A DNA stretch of 64,000 bases from the NCBI RefSeq assembly GCF_023333595.1, contig NZ_JAIQZM010000009.1, positions 85,553-149,552 of the forward strand. The letters run 5' to 3'. The translations under genes and the position numbers were made by a program. Below, one piece after another: positions 55,265-62,597 of this stretch (within the stretch, counting starts at the first letter, position 1; each line of letters begins with the position of its first letter). A model generated the notes under the pieces. That model was not told where the DNA came from, did no database searches, and was given only the letters and a program-made list of their open reading frames with translations. This stretch comes from Argonema galeatum A003/A1 (GTDB taxonomy: Bacteria > Cyanobacteriota > Cyanobacteriia > Cyanobacteriales > Aerosakkonemataceae).

Positions 55265-55894
55265 TTAGATTTCAGGTTGAGAAATAGCAAGCCATTTGGG
55301 ATAGGCGTAAGAATCTTGAGTTTGCAATTTGAAGAGGGGATAACTTTTGAGTAACCAACTTGCTACAGCTTTAATATTATCGATTAGGTTGGTATCTTCC
55401 CCATATGCTTCAAAGGCAAGACTCCACCAAGCATTGTCGTGGATATTCAACTGAGTTATTTCTACGTTACAGGCGCGATCGATCGCGCGATCGACTGGCA
55501 CCGATATTAAGGAGGTATCGCAGGAGACTTGATACTTACGTTGCGATCGCACCTTCTTGACATTTATCCACGGCGCTTTCTTTACCAAATCTACTGGTAT
55601 CAAACTTTCTGCGGTCGGATCTTCGCAACTCCACTTCACCCATTTCTCTGCTTTACCCTCCCAATTATCTCCAAAACGCAGCGCATCCAATTCGGCTTTT
55701 CGCAATTTGATTTCCAGACGCTTCTGGCGTAGCTTGATTCCTAAGTATTCACACTCAGGAATGTGCAAATACACATCTTCCCGTTCTTCTGGCGGATGGT
55801 GATGTTCGCCTAGCGCATCGGTATTGAACCAATCTTGAATCTCTGCTGGTAGCGTACCGGAATAAAACCATCGGATTTCGGTAGTTGTCAACAT
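55265..55894 (-). CDS. conserved cyanobacterial protein, possibly CYTH-like
   Basis: The 209-residue soluble protein begins MLTTTEIRWFYSGTLPAEIQ and contains REDVYLHIPECEYLGIKLRQ then KRLEIKLRKAEL. The run of Lys/Arg/Glu-rich strands (YLGIKLRQKRLEIKLR) is what a triphosphate-tunnel (CYTH) fold would show. Later WSLAFEAYGE and WLLKSYPLFKLQTQDSYAYP could close the domain. No characteristic ExExK signature at the N-terminus is clear, so the fold is tentative. The next gene on the same strand begins 7 bp after the stop, suggesting one transcript. Confidence 0.6.
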   Translation of the reverse strand: MLTTTEIRWFYSGTLPAEIQDWFNTDALGEHHHPPEEREDVYLHIPECEYLGIKLRQKRLEIKLRKAELDALRFGDNWEGKAEKWVKWSCEDPTAESLIPVDLVKKAPWINVKKVRSQRKYQVSCDTSLISVPVDRAIDRACNVEITQLNIHDNAWWSLAFEAYGEDTNLIDNIKAVASWLLKSYPLFKLQTQDSYAYPKWLAISQPEI

Positions 55895-55965
55895 AGATTT
55901 TTACTTTTTGGTAATTAGTAATTGATCGTAGGTGATGGAAATGAAAAATTAAGGATGAAAATTTT

Positions 55966-56022
55966 TCTCCCCCTCTTCTCCCCTCCCCGTGCGACGGGGA
56001 GGGGTTGGGGGTGGGGTTGCTC
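55966..56022. repeat. family G hairpin
   Basis: TCCCCTCCCCGTGCGACGGG then GAGGGGTTGGGGGTGGGG gives a strong hairpin of the same class as at 33700 and 53994. It lies in the gap between the divergent 55265-55894 gene and CyanoP. Confidence 0.75.
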
Positions 56023-56126
56023 CTCTGCGCCTAGAGTCCCCCTCTTCTATGGTGATGGGCGTCAACAGCGATCGCGTCAGATAAATGAGACAATATAATC
56101 GCACTGCCGAAGGAAAATATGTAGAG

Positions 56127-56666
56127 ATGCTCAAACGAATCGCAGCGGTACTTTTAGTCGTGCTTAGCTTGACTCTGACGGGTTGCCTTGGAGGGGTTGT
56201 CGGGTTGAAAAGCTATATCAATAGCTATGATGGATACCAATTCCTCTATCCTAATGGCTGGATTCCATACAACGCCTCAAATGGCCCGAATGTGGTACTC
56301 CACGATTTGATTGAGCAAAGCGAGAACGTCAGCGTTGTGATTAGTCCACTTGAGACGAGCAAAACTCTCAGCGATCTGGGCACTCCTGGTGAGGTAGGAT
56401 ACAAACTGTCAAAAAGTGCGATCGCTCCTTCCGGATCTGGACGCGAAGCAGAATTGGTGAATGCCGAGGCGCGAGAAGGCGGTGGTAAAATTTACTACCT
56501 TTTGGAATATATCGTCAAATTGCCAGCCCAGTCACGGCATAATTTAGCCAGCGTTGTCATCAGTCGCGGCAAACTCTATACTTTTAACGTATCCACTACA
56601 GAAAAGCGCTGGGCAAAAGTGAAGAATCAGTTCCAGCAAATCATTGATTCGTTCTCTGTTTATTAA
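56127..56666 (+). CDS. CyanoP (PsbP-like) thylakoid lipoprotein
   Basis: The start ATG 56127 (MLKRIAAVLLVVLSLTLTGC) yields a standard lipoprotein signal with lipobox TLTGC, Cys near residue 20. An upstream in-frame ATG at 56085 would bury the signal behind 14 residues. The mature domain shows YDGYQFLYPNGWIPY, VVLHDLIEQSENVSVVISPL, GREAELVNAEAREGGGKIYY and KLYTFNVSTTEKRWAKV, the PsbP fold used by CyanoP. This protein is associated with photosystem II assembly on the lumenal side. It is about 179 residues, the normal length. The stop codon TAA coincides with the first bases of a nested repeat element. Confidence 0.88.
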   Translation: MLKRIAAVLLVVLSLTLTGCLGGVVGLKSYINSYDGYQFLYPNGWIPYNASNGPNVVLHDLIEQSENVSVVISPLETSKTLSDLGTPGEVGYKLSKSAIAPSGSGREAELVNAEAREGGGKIYYLLEYIVKLPAQSRHNLASVVISRGKLYTFNVSTTEKRWAKVKNQFQQIIDSFSVY

Positions 56667-56800
56667 CTCAAGTTGCTAGTTACTTGCTTTCTGGGTATGT
56701 TGTTGCGCTTTAGCGCTCTTATTACAACTGGGATAAGAGCGCTAAAGCGCAACAACGTACCTAATATCAGCCTCAACTATATAACTAGCAACTTGCGTTA
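56664..56800. repeat. nested element: TAACTCAAGTTGCTAGTTA outer repeat with P1 palindrome inside
   Basis: The outer arms TAACTCAAGTTGCTAGTTA (56664-56682) and TAACTAGCAACTTGCGTTA (56782-56800) are complementary except for one base. Inside is a P1 palindrome (GGTATGTTGTTGCGCTTTAG on one side, GCGCTAAAGCGCAACAACG on the other). The outer arms match those at 50791-50931, where the cargo is instead the GATCCCCC palindrome. Confidence 0.88.
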
Positions 56801-56843
56801 TTGGTCAGTGGTCAGTGGTCAGTGGTCAGTGGTCATTAGTCAT
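56801..56843. repeat. short heptamer array (GGTCAGT/GGTCATT)
   Basis: Six to seven tandem 7-bp units directly follow the nested element. They are of the class found at 44886 and 61878 but in the opposite orientation. Confidence 0.75.
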
Positions 56844-56916
56844 TGGTCATTAGAAACTAACCAAAGACTTCTGACTTTTGACAGATGAAAAATAACAGTT
56901 GATAATTGGCAATTGA

Positions 56917-57540
56917 ATGGTCAATCCAAAATCCCAAATCCCAAATCCAAAATTGGTATTAGCTTCTGCCTCGCCTGCCCGCCGTCGCCTGTTGCAAACT
57001 GCTGGGATCGAAGCAGTGGTCTGTCCAAGCGACTTTGATGAGTCCCAAGTCGATCTCAGCGATCCGGTAGAACTGGTTCAAACTTTAGCGCAGCGGAAGG
57101 CAGAAACTGTGGCATCTCAATTTGCCGATGCGTTATTGTTAGGTTGTGATTCGGTTTTGTCTCTAGCAGGCGAGATTCACGGCAAACCAGCTGACGCCTC
57201 GGAAGCGATCGCACGTTGGCAAATGATGCGCGGTGGAGTAGGCGACCTCTACACTGGTCATGCTTTAATTGACCAAAAACAAGGCAAAACCTTAGTGCGA
57301 TGTCAGGTGACACGGGTTTACTTTGCCAATGCAAGCGATCGCCAAATTGAAGCTTACGTTGCCAGCGGCGAACCTTTGAACTGCGCTGGCTGCTTCGCCC
57401 TTGAAGGCAAAGGAAGTTTGTTCATTGAGAAAATCGAAGGCTGTCACTCCAACGTCATCGGTCTGAGTATGCCCCTACTGCGGGAGATGCTGGGCGAATT
57501 AGAGTACGATGTCACAAACTTCTGGCAGTCACTTGACTAA
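56917..57540 (+). CDS. maf: Maf-family nucleotide pyrophosphatase
   Basis: This 207-residue Maf/Ham1-like protein has [18 protein letters not shown] at the conserved start. It also has [38 protein letters not shown] and [18 protein letters not shown], which bind the nucleotide and metal. Members hydrolyse non-canonical or canonical NTPs to NMP and diphosphate. The first 12 residues ([12 protein letters not shown]) are encoded by the AATCCCAAATCC intergenic repeat, so the natural start has apparently been supplied or extended by a repeat. The next gene begins 8 bp after the stop. Confidence 0.92.
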   Translation: MVNPKSQIPNPKLVLASASPARRRLLQTAGIEAVVCPSDFDESQVDLSDPVELVQTLAQRKAETVASQFADALLLGCDSVLSLAGEIHGKPADASEAIARWQMMRGGVGDLYTGHALIDQKQGKTLVRCQVTRVYFANASDRQIEAYVASGEPLNCAGCFALEGKGSLFIEKIEGCHSNVIGLSMPLLREMLGELEYDVTNFWQSLD

Positions 57541-57548
57541 AATAAGTT

Positions 57549-58379
57549 ATGAGCCAAAGCATTATGACTAAACCTAAATCTAGAAGCTCATCCAGGTTAC
57601 AGGAAATTCAATCAGACACTCTTTTTGAGAAACTCCCTCCACTTGCTAGAAAATGGGCGGAAAGTTTGCCTTGGGAAGAACGCCGTTATGTTTTGTCCTT
57701 GTGTCATCTCCTCTGTGCATCTGCACCAGAAATGCAAGCGGATTTTTTAGACGAATATACCGCAGATGGTTTAGTTTGGCGAATGCTGCAAGACAGAGAC
57801 ACTCAACACCAAGTTCAAAAATATTTAAGAAGATTTAACTTGAAAACCGAGTTAAATAAAGCCCTGTTAAAACCCTATGTAAGGCAGTTTTTTATACATT
57901 CATCTCAAGATTTACGAGAACAGCCCAATCTGTATTTAGAATCTGCTTTACGATTGGTGATTAATCCAAAAGAAAAAAGTAGCGTTTTCAATTATATTTT
58001 AGGTTTTGAGCTGCTTAAAATGATCTTTCAAATGAGTTGGGCGCAGCAAGAAAGATTATCTGAATTACAAAAATTCCCAGCTAGTTTTATTAAAACCTAT
58101 ATCAAACCCATTCAAAATGCACACAAAATTAACGGCATAGTTACTCCCAAACACGAAAGAGTTTTTTTTGAAAAGCATGATTATTTTGTCCAAGAACCTA
58201 ACATAGAGGAAGACAAAGTAATCGAGCTAGTCATGCCTACTTTTACCGCAAATGCAGTCAGCGATTTTGGTTTTTCAATAATTCGTCATCCCCAATCCTT
58301 AGAGTTTGATTATGAATATATTTTTCAGCCGGAACAAGAAGGTATTTTCACCCAAAATCTTGAATCTGTTGGTCTGTAA
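57549..58379 (+). CDS. conserved hypothetical protein
   Basis: The 276-residue soluble protein starts MSQSIMTKPKSRSSSRLQEI; the second Met (residue 6) is a possible alternative start. It is mainly helical in 20-190 (LARKWAESLPWEERRYVLSL, then CHLLCASAPEMQADFLDEY, RFNLKTELNKALLKPYVRQF). The C-terminus is strand-rich (VIELVMPTFTANAVSDFGFS). No membrane segment or known motif is seen. It is placed 8 bp downstream of maf, so the two are probably co-transcribed. I do not recognise the family. Confidence 0.65.
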   Translation: MSQSIMTKPKSRSSSRLQEIQSDTLFEKLPPLARKWAESLPWEERRYVLSLCHLLCASAPEMQADFLDEYTADGLVWRMLQDRDTQHQVQKYLRRFNLKTELNKALLKPYVRQFFIHSSQDLREQPNLYLESALRLVINPKEKSSVFNYILGFELLKMIFQMSWAQQERLSELQKFPASFIKTYIKPIQNAHKINGIVTPKHERVFFEKHDYFVQEPNIEEDKVIELVMPTFTANAVSDFGFSIIRHPQSLEFDYEYIFQPEQEGIFTQNLESVGL

Positions 58380-58530
58380 GGCTCGTGAATTAGAGGATTG
58401 GGAAGATTTATATGGTTGGCGAAAACCCTGATGATATAGCAAAAGTCATTCATTCAAAAGTCAAAAGTGAAATGCTTGCTGTGAATTGGTTCTGGCGTTT
58501 TAGGATGCCCTTACCGCCCTGGCGGTTGCT
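58380..58530. other. gap between hypothetical gene and MITE-like element
   Basis: Short tandem pieces (CAAAAGTCAAAAGTG) and a small hairpin (ACCGCCCTGGCGGT, about 58513-58526) are present. No gene is recognised. Confidence 0.4.
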
Positions 58531-58696
58531 ATATTATGTCCGGTAGCATCTGTTACCTAAAAAATTTGTGTGATTATTCTTATCTGCGTTCATCTGCGTT
58601 CATCTATCTTCATCTGCGGTAAAAATTTAACCAACGATGACAACAGACAATTTGACGATATCACTTATGTACTAACGATGCAACCGGAGATAATAT
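58531..58696 (+). repeat. MITE-like element (family M), most complete copy
   Basis: The left end ATATTATGTCCGGTAGCATC (58531-58550) and the right end GATGCAACCGGAGATAATAT (58677-58696) are inverted complements with two mismatches. The interior has TATCTGCGTTCATCTGCG, then CTTCATCTGCGGTAAAAAT and CGATGACAACAGACAATTTG. The length is about 166 bp and it has no coding capacity. Confidence 0.85.
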
Positions 58697-58810
58697 GACT
58701 TATGGCGATCGCTTTTTCAAGAGGTCTACTGCGAATGCCTCCAAGAGTGACCAAAAAGGTGTCAATCCCCAACTTTAAGTCGGGGGATAATCCAAAATTG
58801 AATGACAGGG

Positions 58811-59920
58811 TTAGTGCGACAGCCACTCTTGCTGAATCGTTACCCCTCGGCTTTCCATTGTTTGTTCAAATAAATCGGTTGGCAGCGCCTGTTCCACAGG
58901 CCAAACACCGGGTTTTTTCAGTTTTCCTTCAAGCATTAGCTGGGCTAGGCTACCAGTGCCGTAACCAGCGGCTACGGCTGTATTTTCATGTACCAAAGTC
59001 GAACATAAAATAGATGATTTTCCATCTTTTTTTCCGGTGACTTCAGAACGAATTGCTACGCCAATGCCGCTGAAGCGATCGGTAAAATTAGTCATTTTAT
59101 GGCTGACATTAGCTAAAAACTCGATAACGTTTGGATTCTTTATCCAGCTGGACGGCCAAACTTTGGCAACCCACCAAGTTAGGTAATTGTAAAAGTCGGG
59201 AACAGAACCGAATTTTGTAATAACTGTTTTGACAGAAAAAGTGTCGGGCAAAGTGAAAGTTTCTGGCATATCGTACCAGTAGACGCCATTGCGATCGTAA
59301 GGAGATGGGAATTCAACAGCTTCGCGATCGCTATATGGCTTCACCGTCTGCCACTTCCCATCTATCCATGCTTCAAACGGATTTTGCAAACCTAAAAATG
59401 TCGTCCGCATCACCGTAATTCCAGCGCCACCAGAACCAGACACCACATAACTAAGGTGAATGCGTTCTGCCTCATCCAATTGTTCCACACCCTGACGCAC
59501 GATGCTGTTAGAAATACCGGGAAAAATCCCCGTATTAACGATCGCAGTTATTCCGGCTTTTTCGGCAGCAGATTTATAGTTCAGTGCTTTGATAGTAAAA
59601 GAACGATGATCGCTGACATCTAGATAATTGACACCTTGTTCGATGCAAGTTTTGAGAACATTGGCATCGCGGTAATGAAATGGCCCAGCACAGTGGATGG
59701 CGATGTTGGCAGATGCGATCGCATTTCGCAACCCCTCCTTATCCGCCAAATCCAAACTCAGAAACTGCACTTGCGACCCAAGCATTTCAGCCACCGCTTC
59801 CCCAGCAGCTGAGTCCCGCCCAGTAATAGTAATTTCTGCCTTAGTATGAGCAACCAGATCCGCAGCAACGCTGCTGCCTATCCGTCCGCTTCCACCTACA
59901 ATTAAAACTCTATCAGTCAT
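58811..59920 (-). CDS. saccharopine-dehydrogenase-like NAD(P)-binding oxidoreductase
   Basis: This 369-residue protein has an N-terminal Rossmann domain (VLIVGGSGRIGSSVAADL, ITITGRD, ANIAIHCAGPFHYRDANVL, NYLDVSDHRSF). The central and C-terminal parts resemble the saccharopine-dehydrogenase/trans-acting enoyl-reductase family (GIFPGISNSIVRQGVEQL, GSGGAGITVMRTTFLGL). Cyanobacterial members are often annotated without a verified substrate. It lies 97 bp downstream of crtO on the same strand, so a role in carotenoid or lipid metabolism is possible but unproved. Weak hairpin arms (AAGTCATCCT/AGGATGACTT, 59961-59994) separate the two genes. Confidence 0.8.
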   Translation of the reverse strand: MTDRVLIVGGSGRIGSSVAADLVAHTKAEITITGRDSAAGEAVAEMLGSQVQFLSLDLADKEGLRNAIASANIAIHCAGPFHYRDANVLKTCIEQGVNYLDVSDHRSFTIKALNYKSAAEKAGITAIVNTGIFPGISNSIVRQGVEQLDEAERIHLSYVVSGSGGAGITVMRTTFLGLQNPFEAWIDGKWQTVKPYSDREAVEFPSPYDRNGVYWYDMPETFTLPDTFSVKTVITKFGSVPDFYNYLTWWVAKVWPSSWIKNPNVIEFLANVSHKMTNFTDRFSGIGVAIRSEVTGKKDGKSSILCSTLVHENTAVAAGYGTGSLAQLMLEGKLKKPGVWPVEQALPTDLFEQTMESRGVTIQQEWLSH

Positions 59921-59960
59921 TTGTAAAAATTGATCTCTTTTACCTCAGTGGAGCAAATTT

Positions 59961-59994
59961 AAGTCATCCTCGCCATCATTAGGAAGGATGACTT
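59961..59994 (-). terminator. possible hairpin terminator after crtO
   Basis: AAGTCATCCT and AGGATGACTT form a 10-bp stem with a 14-base loop, read on the minus strand just after the crtO stop codon. It is followed by AAATTTGC rather than a clean T-run, so read-through to the next gene is likely. Confidence 0.45.
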
Positions 59995-60017
59995 TTCTTC
60001 TGGTGAGTAAATTACCT

Positions 60018-61712
60018 TCAAGAGGTTTTGAAGACCGAGGCTACCGTTGACTTCAAAGAATTTCCCGCATCCTTTAGAGTTTGGGTGAGAGGCTGCTGTG
60101 CGTGCAAGAAGACGCGAGCTGCGTTGCGTCCCGGCATCCCCGAAATTGAACCGCCGGGATGAGTTCCCGCCCCCGTGAGAAACAGCCCTTCGATCGGCGT
60201 TTTGTAATTAGCCAATTCGGGTAAGGGACGGAAGAATACCATCTGATCTAGGGTCATATCGATGTGGTAGTAGTTACCTTTATATGCCCCCAGACGCTCT
60301 CCCAGTTCGGCGGGACTTTCCACGCGACGTGCGATCGTAGCTGTCTTGACATTTGGCGCATAATCTGCCAGCTTGTCAATGACGCGATCGGCCACTTTAT
60401 TTTTCAGGTCATCCGTCCAGCCAGTACCGTGTAAACCAGTCCCCTCCGCACCAGCAATTTGATAAGGAGCAAAATATTCAATCCAAACCGTATGTTTGCC
60501 AGGGGGAGCCATCGACGGGTCTAGCATCGTCGGCTGAACCAAATACATAGAAGGATCTTCCAGCGGAATCTTGCCAACAGACGGGTCGCTGTGTGCAATT
60601 TCCACCTGTCTCACAGAGTCAGCAATCAGCACAGAACCGATCAAGTACTCATCTTTGTGGTCGTGATGCACAAAGCGCAGCGGTTCATCCATCGCCAAAT
60701 CAATTTTGAGGATGGTTTCGTTATTGTTGACAATCCGACGTTCTAAGCGCTCCTTTAAATTTGGGTCGGCAGTATTCACATCGCTTTCATCCACCAATTG
60801 CAAGAACAGGCGCTTGGCATCAATGTTAGAAATAATACCTTTGGTTGCGCGGTATTCCCTGCCACCACCAACTCGGACTCCCACAGCCCTTCCATCGTCC
60901 ACCAAAATCTTCTCAACGTGCTGGTCAGTGAGTATTTTTCCGCCTAAGCTTGTCACTAAATTGACTAACGCCTTTACGAGCGCCCCGGTGCCACCTCTAG
61001 GTCTTGCCATGCCGGGATTATGGCGCATTGCCATCATGATCGCACCCACAGCAATGCTTTTTTGGGAGGGAGGCGCACCGAGTTCGGATGCTAATCGTGC
61101 CAGTGGCGCTTTGAGAAACTCGGAATCAAACCACTCGTTGATGACATCCTCAGCGCTGGTTAGCATTGTGCGAATAAAATCTAGCGTCTTGTCCGGGCCA
61201 CCGATTACGGAAAATAAATCTTGCAGCTTTTTCAAGTCGTAGTTGCCAACAATATCTATAATTGACTTTGGCGGCGCATTGAACATGGGAATCATCGCGC
61301 CGATCACACGCTGCCAGAAGTCTGTGTATTCTGCATATTTTTTAGCGTCGCGCTCATTATAGCGGGCAATTTCCGCACAGGTTTTTTCAACGGATCTGTG
61401 ACCCAAAAAGTATTTACCATCTGGATGAGGACAAAAGACGACTGGATCGCAGAAAAGGTACTCCAGACCGTACTTTTCCAGTTCTAATTCCTCAATGACT
61501 GGGCCCAGGTGGATGAATTCGTGATCGATCGCGCACAGGTTGAAGTGAAAACCGGGTGCCTCTTTCGGCAATGCTTCCTCGGTTGTTGCCGCGCCGCCAG
61601 GAACGGGACGTTTTTCTAGTAGTAACACGCTATATCCAGCTTTGAGCAAATAAGCGGCGCAAACCAGCCCATTGTGGCCTGCACCAATGATTACAACATC
61701 ATAAGTTTCCAT
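60018..61712 (-). CDS. crtO: beta-carotene ketolase, CrtO type
   Basis: This 564-residue FAD-dependent enzyme closely resembles the Synechocystis CrtO sequence as I recall it. It begins YDVVIIGAGHNGLVCAAYLL and GGAATTEEALP. It contains CAIDHEFIHLGPV, LEYLFCDPVVFCP, NEWFDSEFLKAPLARL, RPRGGTGALVKAL and ISNIDAKRLFLQLV, and ends TGAGTHPGGSISGMPGRNAA. It adds a keto group to beta-carotene to make echinenone, needed for orange carotenoid protein function. It is evolutionarily separate from CrtW-type ketolases and belongs to the phytoene-desaturase superfamily. About 20 extra C-terminal residues are present compared with my memory of the family. Confidence 0.88.
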   Translation of the reverse strand: METYDVVIIGAGHNGLVCAAYLLKAGYSVLLLEKRPVPGGAATTEEALPKEAPGFHFNLCAIDHEFIHLGPVIEELELEKYGLEYLFCDPVVFCPHPDGKYFLGHRSVEKTCAEIARYNERDAKKYAEYTDFWQRVIGAMIPMFNAPPKSIIDIVGNYDLKKLQDLFSVIGGPDKTLDFIRTMLTSAEDVINEWFDSEFLKAPLARLASELGAPPSQKSIAVGAIMMAMRHNPGMARPRGGTGALVKALVNLVTSLGGKILTDQHVEKILVDDGRAVGVRVGGGREYRATKGIISNIDAKRLFLQLVDESDVNTADPNLKERLERRIVNNNETILKIDLAMDEPLRFVHHDHKDEYLIGSVLIADSVRQVEIAHSDPSVGKIPLEDPSMYLVQPTMLDPSMAPPGKHTVWIEYFAPYQIAGAEGTGLHGTGWTDDLKNKVADRVIDKLADYAPNVKTATIARRVESPAELGERLGAYKGNYYHIDMTLDQMVFFRPLPELANYKTPIEGLFLTGAGTHPGGSISGMPGRNAARVFLHAQQPLTQTLKDAGNSLKSTVASVFKTS

Positions 61713-61807
61713 TTATGCAACTCCGCTAGATTTCGAGCTTCCCTATCTTAAAAAAATTACAAATTGTAAAGAATCTGTCCAATTAGAGAGATTGCCGTAA
61801 ACAGCTA
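61713..61807. other. gap upstream of crtO
   Basis: This AT-rich 95 bp should hold the crtO promoter on the minus strand. No clear boxes or repeats are seen before the GGGGCAGA tract. Confidence 0.4.
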
Positions 61808-62020
61808 GGGGCTAGGGGCAGAGGGGCAGAGGGGCAGAGGGGCAGAGGGGCAGAGGGGCAGAGGGAGAAATTTTCTTGACCACTGACAACTGACCACTGA
61901 CAACTGACCACTGACAACTGACTACTGACCACTGACCACTGACTACTGACCACTGACCACTGACCACTGACCACTGACCACTGACCACTGACCACTGACC
62001 ACTGACCACTGACCACTGAC
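61808..62020. repeat. 8-bp (GGGGCAGA) and 7-bp (CTGACCA) tandem arrays
   Basis: About seven 8-bp units GGGGCAGA (61808-61865) are followed by about 20 heptamers CTGACCA/CTGACAA/CTGACTA (61878-62020), up to 17 bases from the stop codon of the DUF2993 gene. Both classes recur in the window (41749-41838 and 44886-45048). Confidence 0.9.
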
Positions 62021-62037
62021 CAGTCCCCCAATCACCT

Positions 62038-62481
62038 TTACGCTGAAGGAAACTCTTTTACAAGAGCTTCTGCTTGCAGGGTCAGTTTGCTCTTTTGCAC
62101 ATCCAAACCCTTCAGGCGCAGCGACATTCCTTCCATTTCAAAGTTACGGAGATCCAACAATTCGCTGGACTTTTCTAACAGCGCGTTAGTTAGTTCTGGC
62201 GATAAATCTTTCCCTTCCACGTACTGAACTTCCTCAAGGGAGATGCGGTTTCCGCCTTCCTTCATACGAGGTATAGCAGTGAAGCCTGTTTGCTTGGTTT
62301 CGCCCGTTTCTTGTAAGCGAATAGTAGCGTTCAAGCTAAATTTTCCTTCACCGGGTAGACGGAACTCGACTTTTTCGGTGTTAACGGTCATGGGTTGACC
62401 TTCATTCAGTTGACTGGAAAGGCCAATTTCCGCTGCCTTACTGAGTGCTTGCTCACCTAGCCCTGGTTGATTTGCTGCCAT
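62038..62481 (-). CDS. shortened DUF2993 (LmeA-like) protein
   Basis: The start ATG 62481 (MAANQPGLGEQALSKAAEIG) is preferred; a TTG at 62499 would add six residues. The 147-residue protein aligns with both ends of its 264-residue neighbour (63392-62598). EQALSKAAEIGLSSQLN matches the neighbour's residues about 29-45, then the alignment resumes at about residue 150 (VEFRLPGEGKFSLNATIRL). About 110 residues of the middle are absent without breaking the frame. DUF2993/LmeA proteins are predicted phospholipid-binding, tube-like domains; loss of the first half of the domain should impair that. It lies 98-116 bp downstream of the neighbour, depending on start. Confidence 0.75.
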   Translation of the reverse strand: MAANQPGLGEQALSKAAEIGLSSQLNEGQPMTVNTEKVEFRLPGEGKFSLNATIRLQETGETKQTGFTAIPRMKEGGNRISLEEVQYVEGKDLSPELTNALLEKSSELLDLRNFEMEGMSLRLKGLDVQKSKLTLQAEALVKEFPSA

Positions 62482-62597
62482 TTTAGCATTTTTTATCAAA
62501 GTAACTCTCTAACTTTAGGCGGTCGGTACAGAGCAGGGAATCTGCATCCCGGCAGAAGAATTTATGAGCGATTATCTATCTAAAGATAGCCCCACAC

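Noticed and set aside
58410-58555. Short 43-codon frame before the MITE-like element
   Set aside because: It consists of repeat-type sequence (KVIHSKVKSEM) and runs into the element end; no ribosome site or conservation is evident.
58702-59013. Plus-strand 103-codon frame at the end of the saccharopine-dehydrogenase-like gene
   Set aside because: Most of it is antisense to the conserved minus-strand gene and it shows no domain.
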